64,000 nucleotides of DNA, from positions 1-64,000 of the forward strand of contig JAJDXK010000101.1 of assembly GCA_022823305.1 (NCBI GenBank). The letters run 5' to 3'. Source of the stretch: Alphaproteobacteria bacterium. Its GTDB lineage: Bacteria; Pseudomonadota; Alphaproteobacteria; UBA828. The notes under the pieces were generated by a model. The model saw only the letters and a list, made by a program, of their open reading frames with translations. It ran no database searches and was not told the origin of the DNA. The position numbers were made by a program, and so were the translations under genes. Below, one piece after another: positions 35,288-50,209 of the stretch; position 1 is the first letter of the stretch, and each line of letters opens with the position of its first letter.

Positions 35288-36865
35288 TCAGAAGCTGAGG
35301 CGCTGCAGCGTGATGACCGCCGCGCGTGCGCGCAACCGCGCGGCCACCTCGTCCGGAACCGGCGAATCGATGCCGATAAGGCCGACGGCATCGCCGCCCG
35401 GCGCCCGGCGCCCGAGACTGAAGGTGGCGATGTTGATCCCGGCCTCGCCGAGAATCGTGGCGACCGAGCCGATCAGTCCCGGCCTGTCCTCGTTGGTGAA
35501 GTAGATCATGTGCGGGCCGAGCTCCGCCTCAATCTTGATGCCCTCGATCTCCACGATGCGCAGGCCGCCGCCGCCGATGAGCGTGCCCGCCACCCCCTGC
35601 ACGCGGTCCCCCGACTGCACGTCCACGCGCATGACGGTCTGGTAGTCGGCCGCTGTCGCGCTCCTGATCTCGCGCACCTCGATGCCGCGCTCGCGGGCGA
35701 CGAGCGGGGCGTTGACCATGTTGATGTTGTCGAGCCGCGGGGCGAGCAGGCCCTGGAGGGCGGCTGCGCTGAGCGGCCGCGAATCGAGCGCGCTGGCCTG
35801 GCCCTCGAAGGTGATCGTCACGCCGCGGATGCGCCCCTCCGCGATCTGGCCGGCGAAGCTTCCGATCTGCTCCGCGAGAGTGAGGTAGGGGCCGAGCTTG
35901 GCCATCTCCTCCGGCGCGATGGAGGGCGCATTGACCGCGTTCACGACCATGCCGGTCAGCAGGAACTCGCCCATCTGCTGCGCGATCTGGAGCGCCACGC
36001 TTTCCTGTGCCTCGAGGGTGGAAGCCCCGAGATGGGGAGTCGCGATCACCTCGTCATGGGCGAACAGGGGATTGTCCCGCGCGGGCTCCTCCTCGAACAC
36101 GTCGAGCGCGGCGCCCGCCACGTGGCCGCTCTCGATCGCGCTCTTGAGGTCGGCCTCCACGATCAGGCCGCCGCGCGCGCAGTTGACGAAGCGCACGCCG
36201 GGCTTGGTCTTGGCGAGCGCGTCGCCGTCGATCAGCCCGCGCGTCTCCTCGGTCAGCGGGACGTGAACCGTGATCATGTCGGATTCGGCGAGCAGCTCGT
36301 CCAGAGTCACCAGCGTCACGCCGAGGGAGGCGGCCCGGTCCGGCGCCAGATAGGGGTCGTAGGTGATGACCCGCATCTTCAGCCCCTGGGCGAGAGTCGC
36401 GACGATGGCGCCGATGGTGCCGCAGCCGACGACGCCGAGCGTCTTGTCGCGGAGCTCGATGCCCATGAAGCGGCCCCGCTCCCAGGCGCCGGCGCGGGTC
36501 GAGCGGTCCGCCTGCGGAATCCGCCGGGCCATCGCGCACATCATGGCGATGGTGTGCTCCGCCGCGGTCACGGAATTGCCGTGCGGCGTGTTCATGACCA
36601 CGATGCCGCGCGCGGTCGCCGCGTGGACGTCGACGTTGTCGACCCCGGTGCCCGCGCGGCCCACGACCCTGAGCCGCGTCGCCCGCTCGAGCAGGTCCGC
36701 CGTCACCCTGGTGGCGGAGCGGACGGCGAGGCCCTCGTACCCGTCGATCGCCTCTGCCAGCGCCTCGGGCGCGAGGCCCGGGCGCACGTCGGCCTCGATA
36801 CCGCGCTCGGCGAACGCCTGCGCAGCCACGTCGCTGATCTTGTCCGCGATCAGGACCTTCGTCAT
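35288..36865 (-). CDS. serA: D-3-phosphoglycerate dehydrogenase, long form with ACT domain
   Basis: First step of serine synthesis, oxidising 3-phosphoglycerate to phosphohydroxypyruvate. The 525-residue chain begins MTKVLIADKISDVAAQAF; NAD motif VVGCGTIGAIVATLAQGLK; catalytic Arg in NCARGGLI, Glu in DVFEEEPA and His in ATPHLGAST. An ASB domain and a C-terminal ACT domain (NEDRPGLIGSVATILGEAGINIATFSLGR) complete the long type, often serine-inhibited. The start at 36865 gives the conserved N-terminus. It follows serC by 35 bases. Confidence 0.95.
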   Translation of the reverse strand: MTKVLIADKISDVAAQAFAERGIEADVRPGLAPEALAEAIDGYEGLAVRSATRVTADLLERATRLRVVGRAGTGVDNVDVHAATARGIVVMNTPHGNSVTAAEHTIAMMCAMARRIPQADRSTRAGAWERGRFMGIELRDKTLGVVGCGTIGAIVATLAQGLKMRVITYDPYLAPDRAASLGVTLVTLDELLAESDMITVHVPLTEETRGLIDGDALAKTKPGVRFVNCARGGLIVEADLKSAIESGHVAGAALDVFEEEPARDNPLFAHDEVIATPHLGASTLEAQESVALQIAQQMGEFLLTGMVVNAVNAPSIAPEEMAKLGPYLTLAEQIGSFAGQIAEGRIRGVTITFEGQASALDSRPLSAAALQGLLAPRLDNINMVNAPLVARERGIEVREIRSATAADYQTVMRVDVQSGDRVQGVAGTLIGGGGLRIVEIEGIKIEAELGPHMIYFTNEDRPGLIGSVATILGEAGINIATFSLGRRAPGGDAVGLIGIDSPVPDEVAARLRARAAVITLQRLSF

Positions 36866-36900
36866 CGCCCCCGGGCGGGTCGCTCCCGCGCTTTGGCGGA

Positions 36901-38061
36901 CTAGCCGGCCCCGTGCCGGCGCACCTCGTCCCAGGCCCAGTCGAGCCAGGGAGTCAGCGCTTCGAGATCGTCGCGCTCCACCGTCCCCCCGCACCAGATC
37001 CTGAGCCCCGGCGGGGCAGCCCGGTGGGTCTTGATATCATATGCCGCGCCCTCGGATTCCAGCAGCGCTGTCATGCGCCGGATCACGGCCCACTGTTCGG
37101 CCTCGTCCTGCGCTGTGAACCAGGGATCGACGATGCTGAGGCAGACCGAGGTGCGAGAGCGCGTCTGCGGCACGCGGGCGAGGAAGTCGACCCAGTCGCG
37201 CCCCTCGACCCACGACTCGACGACGCCGAAGTTGGCACTGGCGCGGGCCATCATCCCCGCCTGGCCGCCGATCGACTCGATCCAGCGCAGCGCGTCCAGC
37301 GCATCCTCCACCGCCATCATCGAGACGGTGTTGATGGTCTCGCCGCGGAAGATGCCCTCGTTGAGCCTGCCCTCGCCCGTGGTGAGCCGAAAGACCCGGG
37401 GCACCGGCCAGGGCGGGATCGCGCGCTCCAGTCTCTCCACCGCGCGCGGGCCCAGGATCAGCATGCCGAAGCCGGCCTCCCCGCCCATCACCTTCTGCCA
37501 GGAGTAGCTGGTGGCATCGAGCCTGGTCCAGTCCATCTCGTATGCGAAGACCGCCGAGGTGGCGTCGCAGAGGGTGAGCCCTTCGCGACCGGCGGCGATC
37601 CAGCCGGCATCCGGCACGCGCACGCCCGACGTGGTGCCGTTCCAGACGAACACGGTGTCGCGCGCCGGGTCGACGCGGCCGAGATCGGGCAGGGCGCCGT
37701 AGGGCGCGTCGAGCACGCGCACGTCCAGCGGGCGCAGCTCGCGCTCGCCGTCGATCGCCCAGAGCGCGCCGAAGTTGTCCCAGCGCAGGAAGTCCACGCC
37801 GCGCGGGCCGAGCAGCGACCACATCGCCATCTCGATGGCGCCGGTGTCCGAGCCCGGCACAATGCCGAGCCGCCACTCCTCGGGCAGCTCCAGCAGCGCA
37901 CGGGAGCGGTCCAGCAGCTCCCTGATGCGCGCGAGCGGCCCGGCCGCCCGGTGCGAGCGGCCGAAGTAGGCGCCGGAGAGCGCGTCGAGCGACCAGCCGG
38001 GTCGCTTCGGACACGGCCCGGAAGAGAAGTTCGGGTTGCCGGGGCGTTGGGTGGGCTTCAT
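36901..38061 (-). CDS. serC: Phosphoserine aminotransferase
   Basis: PLP enzyme converting phosphohydroxypyruvate to phosphoserine, second step of the pathway; 386 residues. Features of the alphaproteobacterial form are KPTQRPGNPNFSSGPCPKRPGW at the start, GIVPGSDTGAIEMAMWSLLG, VWNGTTSGVRVP, and the PLP lysine in SYSWQKVMGGEAGFGML. It lies between phzF and serA, all minus strand. The start at 38061 matches the family N-terminus; the frame is open far upstream only as an artefact of GC content. Confidence 0.93.
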   Translation of the reverse strand: MKPTQRPGNPNFSSGPCPKRPGWSLDALSGAYFGRSHRAAGPLARIRELLDRSRALLELPEEWRLGIVPGSDTGAIEMAMWSLLGPRGVDFLRWDNFGALWAIDGERELRPLDVRVLDAPYGALPDLGRVDPARDTVFVWNGTTSGVRVPDAGWIAAGREGLTLCDATSAVFAYEMDWTRLDATSYSWQKVMGGEAGFGMLILGPRAVERLERAIPPWPVPRVFRLTTGEGRLNEGIFRGETINTVSMMAVEDALDALRWIESIGGQAGMMARASANFGVVESWVEGRDWVDFLARVPQTRSRTSVCLSIVDPWFTAQDEAEQWAVIRRMTALLESEGAAYDIKTHRAAPPGLRIWCGGTVERDDLEALTPWLDWAWDEVRRHGAG

Positions 38062-38093
38062 GGGCGGGGCGGCCGGCGCGGGCGACTCGGCGC

Positions 38094-38873
38094 TCAGACC
38101 GTGATCGTGCCCTCGAGATACTGCACCGCACGGCCGGTCAGCCGCACGCGCTCGCCCGCGAGCTCGCAGCGCACGATGCCGCCGCGCCGGGAGACCTGGC
38201 GGGCGACGAGCGTGGTCTTGCCCAGGCGTTCGCCCCAGAAGGGGGCGAGCATGCAGTGCGCAGAGCCGGTGACGGGGTCCTCGGGCACGCCCATGTTGGG
38301 GCTGAAGAAGCGCGAGACGAAGTCCACGCTCTCGCCCGGCGCGCTCACGATCACGCCGCGCCGGTCGAGCCGGCCCAGCGCCAATTGGTCGGGCGCGAGC
38401 GCCCTGACCTCGGCCTCGGTCTCGAAGAGCGCGAGGTAGTCCATGTCGGCGTAGCCCGCCGTGGGCTCCGCCCCGAGCCCGGCGACAAGGTCGGCAGGCG
38501 GCTCCACCGGGTGCGCGGCGAGCGCCGGGAAGTCCATGGTCAGACCGTCCGCGCCGCGGCTCACGGCGAGCCGCCCGCTGCGGGTGTCGAAGGCGACCGA
38601 ATCGGCACCCGGCTGCAGGTGCTGGAACACCACCTGGGCGCTGGCCAGCGTGGCGTGGCCGCAGAGATCGACCTCGGCAAGCGGCGTGAACCAGCGCAGG
38701 CCGTAGGCACCCTTCGCGGGCACGAGGAACGCCGTCTCGGACAGGTTGTTCTCGAGCGCGATGGCCTGGAGCGTGGCATCGTCGATCCACGACTCGAGCG
38801 GGCAGACGGCCGCCGGGTTGCCGCCGAACACCGCGTCGGTGAAGGCGTCGATCTGGAATATCCTCAACCGCAT
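38094..38873 (-). CDS. PhzF family isomerase-like protein
   Basis: A 259-residue diaminopimelate-epimerase-fold protein. The N-terminus LRIFQIDAFTDAVFGGNPAAVCPLESWID, the FLVPAKGAYGLRWFTPLAEVDLCGHATLASAQVVF block with the GHAT motif and FFSPNMGVPEDPVTGSAHCMLAPFW near the end are diagnostic. PhzF isomerises a phenazine precursor; most homologues have unknown substrates. It is the first gene of phzF-serC-serA, 32 bases before serC. No other phenazine gene is present, so a housekeeping role connected with amino-acid metabolism is likelier. Confidence 0.88.
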   Translation of the reverse strand: MRLRIFQIDAFTDAVFGGNPAAVCPLESWIDDATLQAIALENNLSETAFLVPAKGAYGLRWFTPLAEVDLCGHATLASAQVVFQHLQPGADSVAFDTRSGRLAVSRGADGLTMDFPALAAHPVEPPADLVAGLGAEPTAGYADMDYLALFETEAEVRALAPDQLALGRLDRRGVIVSAPGESVDFVSRFFSPNMGVPEDPVTGSAHCMLAPFWGERLGKTTLVARQVSRRGGIVRCELAGERVRLTGRAVQYLEGTITV

Positions 38874-38969
38874 GCGACTGCTTATTGACGATCACGTGCA
38901 GGCATGCAAGGTGAGGCAGGGGCCGCGGCGCCGTGCGCCGCGTCGCAACGATCGGGTTCCGCCGACGGC

Positions 38970-40369
38970 ATGGGCCGCGAATTCTTGCGCCTTTTCAGGA
39001 TGATCGTATGCGTCGCCGCAACCGGGGCGATGGCCCTCGGCGCGCTCGTGGCCGGGTCTCCGCCGGCGGCGGGAAGCGACTTCTTCGCCGCCTACGAGTC
39101 GTTTCAGCGGGGCGACTACGAGGCTGCCCGCGACGCCTGGAAGACGCTCGCCCGTGCCGGCGACGTCGACGCGCAGTTCAATCTCGGCGCGCTCTACGAG
39201 AACGGGCTGGGCGGGCCGGCGGACGCCGAGAGGGCGGCGCGCTGGTATCGCGCGGCCGCCGAGCGTCGCCTCGACCTCGCCCGGCTCGCGCTCGCGCGCC
39301 TGCAGCGCACCGGCGCGCTCGAGCCCGACCCCGAGGAGGACCAGATCAAGCTGCTGGAGACCGCCGCCCGCCGCGGCCTGGCCGAGGCGCAGTACGAGCT
39401 GGGCGTGGCCTACGACCGCGGGCTCGGCGTCACCCAGAACCATGCGACCGCGGCGGGCTGGTACCAGCGCGCGGCCGAGCAGGGCCTCACCGATGCCCAG
39501 TACAACCTGGCGACCCTCTTCGACGAAGGGCTGGGAACCCCGCGCGACGCGGCAATGGCGCGCCACTGGTACCTGCGCGCGGCCGACGCCGGGCAGCCGC
39601 GTGCCATGAACAACCTCGGCTACCTGTACGAGAAGGGGCTGGGCGGCAGCAGGGACTACGGCATGGCGGTCGTCTGGTATCACCGCGCCGCCCGCACCGG
39701 CCTCGCCATCGCTCAGAGCAACCTCGCGGCGCTGCACTATCTCGGCCGAGGCGTGCCGCGCGACTTCGAGGAGGCCTCCCGCTGGTACAGGGCTGCGGCC
39801 GAGCAGGGCGATGCGGCAGGCCAGAACGGCCTCGGCCTGCTCTACGCCAACGGCCTCGGGGTCGAGCGCGATCTGGTGCGCGCCATGGCCTGGTTCAGCC
39901 TCGCCGCTCACGCGCCGGGTCCCGAGGGCGCGCACGCCGAGAGCTACCGCAAGCGGCTCGCACACCTCATGACGCCGGCGGAGCTGGCACAGGCGGAGGC
40001 GTCGAGCCTGGAGATCATCGTGCGCGCGGGCTCCGACGAGGCGGCCGGCAGGATCGCCGCTGGCGTCTCCCTGCCGCGGCCGGCGCAGGGCTTCGGCGAT
40101 TCCGCCATCTACGCGCAGCGTCTGCTCAAGTGGCTGGGCTACTACGCCGCCTCGGTGGACGGACTCGCGGGTGAGCTCACCATCAGGGCGACCCGGAGTT
40201 TCCTGCGCGAGAACGAGCTGAAAATGCCCGCGCAGATCACGCGGGAGTTGGTGGACGCGCTGGAAGAGGAGCGCGCGGCGCGGCTCGCCGAGGCGGCCAT
40301 GGAGGCCCTGCAGGACGATGCCGGGGACTCGCCCGACGAGGCGGCGGCGCGCAGTGCGGGGAACGCGTC

Positions 40370-40373
<4 letters not shown>
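38970..40373 (+). CDS. Exported Sel1-repeat protein with C-terminal peptidoglycan-binding domain
   Basis: A 467-residue protein. A signal peptide (MGREFLRLFRMIVCVAATGAMALGALVAG) is followed by about eight Sel1-type helical repeats, for example AQFNLGALYENGLGGPADAERAARWYRAAAE and AQYNLATLFDEGLGTPRDAAMARHWYLRAAD. The repeats end near residue 310. A PG_binding_1-like segment (YAQRLLKWLGYYAASVDGLAGELTIRATRSFLREN) lies near the C-terminus. Sel1 proteins scaffold envelope complexes. Its stop overlaps the GTG of bamD by four bases, tying it to outer-membrane assembly. The start could also be at 39000. It diverges from phzF. Confidence 0.83.
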
Positions 40374-45015
<4,642 letters not shown>

Positions 45016-45022
45016 GGCGGGA

Positions 45023-45664
45023 ATGCCGGCCGCGCGCACGGTCGAGTGGTCGCTCGCGCCGGCGCCGGTTGCGTATCCCGATGCCGTCGCCGCGATGGAG
45101 GCGCGCGTCGCCGCAATTCTGGCGCGCCGGTCGCCGGAGCAGGTGTGGCTGCTGGAGCACCCGCCGCTCTACACCGCCGGCACCAGCGCGCAGGCCCACG
45201 ACCTGCTCGATGCCTCGGGCCTGCCTGTCTACAGGACGGGGCGCGGCGGCCAGTACACCTATCACGGCCCCGGCCAGCGGGTGGCCTATGTCATGCTCGA
45301 CCTCGCCGCGCGCCGGCGCATGGACCTGCGCTGCTTCGTCCGCGACCTCGAGCAGTGGCTCATCGACACCCTCGCCGAGTTCGGGATCGCCGGCGAGCGG
45401 CGGACGGGGCGCGTCGGCATCTGGGTCGAGACGACGGGAGGCGAGGCCAAGGTCGCGGCGATCGGCGTGCGCGTCCGCCGCTGGGTTACCTTCCACGGCG
45501 TCTCGCTGAACGTCGCGCCCGAGCTCGCGCACTACCGCGGCATCGTCGCCTGCGGCATCCGCGAGTACGGCGTCACCTCGCTCGCGGCCCTCGGGGTCGA
45601 TGCCGCGATGGTGGATGTCGACCGCGCCCTGCGCCGCAATTTCGAGGCGGTCTTCGGCGCCTAG
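45023..45664 (+). CDS. lipB: Octanoyltransferase (lipoate biosynthesis)
   Basis: Moves octanoyl from ACP to the lipoyl domains of 2-oxo acid dehydrogenases; 213 residues from the chosen start. Motifs are [36 protein letters not shown], the catalytic lysine in [17 protein letters not shown] and cysteine in [15 protein letters not shown]. An ATG at 44990, inside ligA, would add 11 residues; 45023 is preferred for a GAGGCGGGA site before it. It is the last gene of the run and overlaps the opposite-strand transporter gene by four bases. It could serve the AcoC lipoyl domain encoded at 55085. Confidence 0.92.
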   Translation: MPAARTVEWSLAPAPVAYPDAVAAMEARVAAILARRSPEQVWLLEHPPLYTAGTSAQAHDLLDASGLPVYRTGRGGQYTYHGPGQRVAYVMLDLAARRRMDLRCFVRDLEQWLIDTLAEFGIAGERRTGRVGIWVETTGGEAKVAAIGVRVRRWVTFHGVSLNVAPELAHYRGIVACGIREYGVTSLAALGVDAAMVDVDRALRRNFEAVFGA

Positions 45665-45984
45665 GGCGTGCCGCGCGAGAGGTTGAGCCCGACCACGCCG
45701 ATGATGATGAGGACGATGGAGCCGATCCGGAGCGGGCCCATCGGCTCCTTGAACCAGATGTAGCCGATCATGGCGATCGCGGCGGTGCCGATGCCGGCCC
45801 AGATCGCGTAGGACAGGCCGAGATCGAGCTTCTTCAGCGCCAGCGCGAAGAGCACGAAGCTGATCCCGTAGAGGATGAAGATGAGCGCCGAGAAGACGGG
45901 CTTGGTCAGCCCCTCGCTCAGCTTCATGGAGGTCGTGCCGCCGACCTCGAAGGCGATGGCGAGACCGAGATAGACCCAGTGCAT
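45661..45984 (-). CDS. Small multidrug resistance (SMR) transporter
   Basis: A 107-residue protein with four transmembrane helices, an EmrE-like antiporter. The essential membrane glutamate is E13 in [18 protein letters not shown], and helix 3 has [25 protein letters not shown], the QacE/EmrE signature rather than that of SugE/Gdx. It may export quaternary cations or polyamines. The start at 45984 is the internal Met that gives the conserved N-terminus. It converges with lipB. Confidence 0.9.
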   Translation of the reverse strand: MHWVYLGLAIAFEVGGTTSMKLSEGLTKPVFSALIFILYGISFVLFALALKKLDLGLSYAIWAGIGTAAIAMIGYIWFKEPMGPLRIGSIVLIIIGVVGLNLSRGTP

Positions 45985-46107
45985 GGGGCGATTCTCCGCG
46001 CGTGCAGGAAGACGCCCGTCAATCCGTGATGCGCCCCGCGAAGTCAAGGCACGGCGGTCGCCGCGCCGGAGGCCTGCGGCACGCCTGCGACCCCGGCAAG
46101 GCCGCGC

Positions 46108-47958
46108 CTACGGGGAGGCGGAGAGTGCGGCGTCGATGGCGGCGAGGAAGGGTACCGCGAAGCGCTCCAGCTTGGCGGCGCCCACGCCGTTGACTTCGGC
46201 GAATTCCTCCCTGGTGCGGGGCCGGCGGCGCGCCATGTCGATCAGGGTACGGTCGTGGAAGACGACGTAGGCCGGCACCCCCTGCTCCCGGGCAATCTCC
46301 AGGCGCAGCGCCCTGAGTGCGTCGAGCAGGGCCTCCTGGTCGCTGCTCAGGGGTTCGTCCGGCGCCGCGGCACGCCTCTTGCGTGGTGTGGAGGCCGCGA
46401 CAGCGGTGTCGGCACGGTAGTGGAAGGCGCCCTCGCCCTGCAGGAGCGCGCGCCCCGCGTCGGTGACGGCGAGCCCGCCGTAGCCCGCGACGTCGAGGCG
46501 CAGGAGCCCGGTGGCCACCATCTGGCGGATCAGCGAGCGCCAGTCGTTCCTGCCGCGCGCCTCGCCCTGGCCGAAGACCGGCAGCCGGTGGTGACCGAGG
46601 CGCGCGACCTTCTCGCTCCCGCTGCCGCGCACGATGTCGATCACGTGCGCCGCGCCGAAGCGCTGGCCCGAGCCCTGCACCGCCGAGAGCACCATGCGCG
46701 CCTCCTCGGTCCCGTCGCGGCGCTCGGCCGGATCGAGGCAGCCGTCGCAGTTGCCGCAAGCGCCGATGCGCTCGCCGAAGTAGCCCAGCAGCGCCACCCG
46801 CCGGCAGGCCGGCGCCTCGCAGTAGCCCAGCAGCGCGTCGAGGCGCTTGTGCTCCCGGCGCCTGCGCTCGGGCCCCGCGTCCTCCTGCTCGATGAACTGG
46901 CGGCGCATCCTGATGTCCTCGAGCCCGTAGAGCATGTGGGCCTCGGCCGGCGCGCCGTCGCGCCCCGCACGCCCGATCTCCTGGTAGTAGGCCTCGACGC
47001 TGCCCGGCAGGTCGGTGTGGAAGACGTAGCGCACGTCCGCCTTGTCGATCCCCATGCCGAAGGCGATGGTGGCGACGATGACCACGCCCGGATCGGTCAT
47101 GAAGACGTCCTGGTGGGCCTCGCGCTCCTCCTTCGTCATGCCCGCGTGGTAGGGCAGCGCCCGCACCCCCTCTGCGGCCAGCATGGCGGCGGTCTCCTCC
47201 GTCTTGCGCCGCGACAGGCAGTAGACGATGCCGCTCTCGCCCCGGTGGCGGGCGACGAAGCCCTGCAACTGGCGCTTCCAGTCGTCCTTCACCTCCACCC
47301 TGAGCCTGATGTTGGGGCGGTCGAAGCCGAGCACGAATTGCTCCGCCCGTCCGCCGAAGAGCCTGTCCGCGATGTCGTCCCGGGTCACCGCGTCGGCGGT
47401 CGCGGTCAGCGCCGCGATGGGGACGCCGGGGAAGAGCGCGCGCAGGCGGCACAGGTCCTCGTATTCCGGGCGGAAGGCCGGGCCCCACTGCGAGATGCAA
47501 TGGGCCTCGTCGACGGCGAAGAGCCTGACCGGCAGCCGGGCGAGGGCCGCCAGCATGCGCTCGGTCATCAGCCGCTCCGGGGCCAGGTAGAGAAGCCGCG
47601 TCTCGCCCGCCGCGGCGCGGCGCCAGGCGGCGACGTTGCGGCTGCGCTCGTTCGCCGAGTTGATGCAGTCCGCGGCGACGCCCGCGAGCCTGAGCGCCGC
47701 CACCTGGTCCTGCATGAGCGCGATCAGCGGCGAGACCACCACCGTGAGCCCCTCCATGACCAGGGCCGGGATCTGGAAGCAGAGTGACTTGCCCGAGCCG
47801 GTCGGCATCACGGTGAGCGCGTGACGCCCGGCGAGCAGGGCCGCGATCGCCTCCTCCTGACCGGGCCGGAAGTCCGCGAAGCCGAAGACCTCCCGCAGCA
47901 CCCGGCGTGCCGCGTCCATCGGCTCGCCGGCGGGCCTGGCGCTCTCCTGGACTGTCAT
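46108..47958 (-). CDS. recQ: ATP-dependent DNA helicase RecQ
   Basis: 3'-5' helicase of recombination repair; 616 residues. Motif I MPTGSGKSLCFQIPAL, motif II FAVDEAHCISQWG, motif VI QEIGRAGRDG. The RQC region has zinc cysteines in LGYCEAPACRR and GACGNCDGCLDP, followed by a winged helix. The C-terminal HRDC domain (SSDQEALLDALRALRLEIAREQGVPAYVVFHDRTLIDMA) is complete. The start at 47958 is taken; a Met 13 codons downstream is possible. It is divergent to hyuA. Confidence 0.94.
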   Translation of the reverse strand: MTVQESARPAGEPMDAARRVLREVFGFADFRPGQEEAIAALLAGRHALTVMPTGSGKSLCFQIPALVMEGLTVVVSPLIALMQDQVAALRLAGVAADCINSANERSRNVAAWRRAAAGETRLLYLAPERLMTERMLAALARLPVRLFAVDEAHCISQWGPAFRPEYEDLCRLRALFPGVPIAALTATADAVTRDDIADRLFGGRAEQFVLGFDRPNIRLRVEVKDDWKRQLQGFVARHRGESGIVYCLSRRKTEETAAMLAAEGVRALPYHAGMTKEEREAHQDVFMTDPGVVIVATIAFGMGIDKADVRYVFHTDLPGSVEAYYQEIGRAGRDGAPAEAHMLYGLEDIRMRRQFIEQEDAGPERRRREHKRLDALLGYCEAPACRRVALLGYFGERIGACGNCDGCLDPAERRDGTEEARMVLSAVQGSGQRFGAAHVIDIVRGSGSEKVARLGHHRLPVFGQGEARGRNDWRSLIRQMVATGLLRLDVAGYGGLAVTDAGRALLQGEGAFHYRADTAVAASTPRKRRAAAPDEPLSSDQEALLDALRALRLEIAREQGVPAYVVFHDRTLIDMARRRPRTREEFAEVNGVGAAKLERFAVPFLAAIDAALSASP

Positions 47959-48158
47959 GCGTCGCCGCGACCTCCGGGGGTGGTGGCGGCCCCTTATCCT
48001 CAATCCGCCGCGTGCGGGCAACGCCGGGCGCGCGGTTGCCTCGCGCGCGGTCTCCCCATAACATCCTGCCGCCCGGAGTCACGGGGAGGCCGGGCCACCA
48101 TCGACTGGGCAGAGCCTCGGGCCCGTGCGGGCCGGCGCGCGCCCGAACCTGCGGGAGA

Positions 48159-50207
48159 ATGCTGTTGGCGGACTATCTGGTCGGCATCGATGTCGGCGGC
48201 ACGTTCACGGATTTCGTGAGCTACAATTCGGAAACCAGGGCGGTCGACGTGTGGAAGATCCTGTCGACGCCCCACGACCCCAACGAAGGAATTCTCGGCG
48301 GCCTCGGGCGCTTCGACGCGCCGTCGGACATCCGCAACATCAGGCTCGGCACGACGGTGGCGACCAACGCCATCCTCGAGCGCAAGGGCGCGACGGTCGC
48401 CTACGTGACGACCGAAGGATTCCGCGATATCCCCTTCATCCAGCGGGGAAACCGGCGCAGCCACTACGACATCACCTGGATCAAGCCGAAGCCGCTGGTC
48501 AAGCGCCGCCACTGCTACGAGATCAACGAGCGCATCATGTCCGACGGCACGGTCCACGTGCCGCTGGACGAGGACGGCGTGCGCGCGGTGGCACGCAGCA
48601 TCAGGGAGGACGGCTCCATCGAGGCGGTCGCCGTGAACTTCCTCTTCTCCTACGTGACGCCCGAGCACGAGCGCCGCGCCAAGGAGATCCTGGAGGAGGA
48701 GCTGCCCGACATCCCGGTCTCCATCTCCTACGACGTGCTGCCCAAGTGGAAGGAGTACGAGCGCGCGTCCACCACCATCGCCGACGCCTACGTGAAGCCG
48801 GTGGTGAATGCGCAGGTCGCGAACCTGCGCGAGCGTTTCACGGAAGGCGGCGTCACCGACCAGGCCGTGGTCATCAAGTCCAACGGCGGCGAGATGACGC
48901 TGGAGGCAGCGCAGCGCACGCCGATCCAGATGACCGTCTCCGGCCCCACCGGCGGCGTGATCGCGGGCAAGCACGTGGCGAAGCTGAGCGGCATCAGCCA
49001 CCTCGTCACCCTCGACATGGGCGGGACCTCCACCGACACCTCCACCATCGTCGGCGGGCAGGAGAACTTCACCACCGACTACGAGGTGGAGTTCGGCGTC
49101 CCCATCCAGATTCCCATGATCGATATCCGCACCATCGGCGCGGGCGGCGGCTCCATCGCCTGGATCGACAAGGGCGGCATGCTGCGCGTAGGCCCCGAGA
49201 GCGCCGGCGCGAACCCCGGCCCCGCCTGCTACGGCGGCGGGGGCGAGCGCCCGGCCGTGACCGACGCCAACCTGCTGCTCGGCCGCATCAACCCCGACAA
49301 CTTCCTGGGCGGCGAGATGGCGCTGGACGTGGCGGCGGCGGAGAAGGCAATCGCCAGCGTCGCCGGGCCGCTCGGCCGCACGCCCGAGGAGACCGCGCTC
49401 GCCATCGTGCAGATCGCCAACAACAACATGGTGGGTGCGCTCCGCTCGGTGCTGATCGAGCGCGGCCTCGACCCCCGCGACTTCGCGCTGCTGGCCTTCG
49501 GCGGCGCCGGGCCGCTGCACGCAGCCGACCTGATGAACGACGCCGGCATCCCGTCGGGCATCATCCCCAACTATCCGGGGCAGTTCTCGGCCTTCGGCTT
49601 CATCCTCACCGACGCCCGCGTCGACGTGCAGCGCACGGTGCAGATGACGTCGAAGCGCTTCGACCAGGCGCGCGCGTCGGAGGTGATGGGCGCGCTGATC
49701 GAGACCGGCATCGCCGAGCTGAAGGCGCAGGGCTACGTCGAGAACATCGAGATCTACCGCTCGCTGGAGATGCGCTATCTCGGCCAGAACTACGAGCTGG
49801 AGATCCCGGTCGCCTTCGACACCTTCACCGACGAGACCACGCCCAAGGTCTGGCAGGCCTTCCACGACATGCACCTCGCGCGCTTCGGCTTCAACATCCC
49901 GCGCGAGGTGATCGAGGTCATCACCGTCAAGGCCACCGTCGTCTCGCTCACCGAGAAGCCCGACCTCGCCACCATCGGCAAGGCCGAGGGCGCGGCCGAG
50001 GCCGTGGCCACGCGCTCGGTCGTGTTCGACGACGGCCGCCACGAGACGCCGATCTACAACCGCGCCGACCTGCGCGACGGTCACGCGATCGCCGGCCCCG
50101 CCATCATCGAGGAGCCGGTTTCCGTGACCGTGCTGCGCCCGGGCCAGCCCATGAGGGTGGACCAGTACGGCAACCTTCTGATGGGCCGCATCGCCGAGGA
50201 GTCCTGA
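48159..50207 (+). CDS. hyuA: Hydantoinase/oxoprolinase family protein, HyuA subunit
   Basis: A 682-residue ATP-binding subunit. It begins LADYLVGIDVGGTFTDFVSYNSET, then IRLGTTVATNAILERKGATVAYVTTEGFRDI, LDMGGTSTDTSTIVGG and GAGGGSIAWIDKGGMLRVGPESAGANPGPACYG, the actin/HSP70-like core. The HyuA/HyuB pair opens hydantoins or related cyclic amides with ATP; acetone carboxylase subunits are related. HyuB starts three bases after its stop. The start at 48159 follows GCGGGAGA. It is a paralogue of the first half of the fused protein at 28272. Confidence 0.9.
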   Translation: MLLADYLVGIDVGGTFTDFVSYNSETRAVDVWKILSTPHDPNEGILGGLGRFDAPSDIRNIRLGTTVATNAILERKGATVAYVTTEGFRDIPFIQRGNRRSHYDITWIKPKPLVKRRHCYEINERIMSDGTVHVPLDEDGVRAVARSIREDGSIEAVAVNFLFSYVTPEHERRAKEILEEELPDIPVSISYDVLPKWKEYERASTTIADAYVKPVVNAQVANLRERFTEGGVTDQAVVIKSNGGEMTLEAAQRTPIQMTVSGPTGGVIAGKHVAKLSGISHLVTLDMGGTSTDTSTIVGGQENFTTDYEVEFGVPIQIPMIDIRTIGAGGGSIAWIDKGGMLRVGPESAGANPGPACYGGGGERPAVTDANLLLGRINPDNFLGGEMALDVAAAEKAIASVAGPLGRTPEETALAIVQIANNNMVGALRSVLIERGLDPRDFALLAFGGAGPLHAADLMNDAGIPSGIIPNYPGQFSAFGFILTDARVDVQRTVQMTSKRFDQARASEVMGALIETGIAELKAQGYVENIEIYRSLEMRYLGQNYELEIPVAFDTFTDETTPKVWQAFHDMHLARFGFNIPREVIEVITVKATVVSLTEKPDLATIGKAEGAAEAVATRSVVFDDGRHETPIYNRADLRDGHAIAGPAIIEEPVSVTVLRPGQPMRVDQYGNLLMGRIAEES

Positions 50208-50209
50208 CC

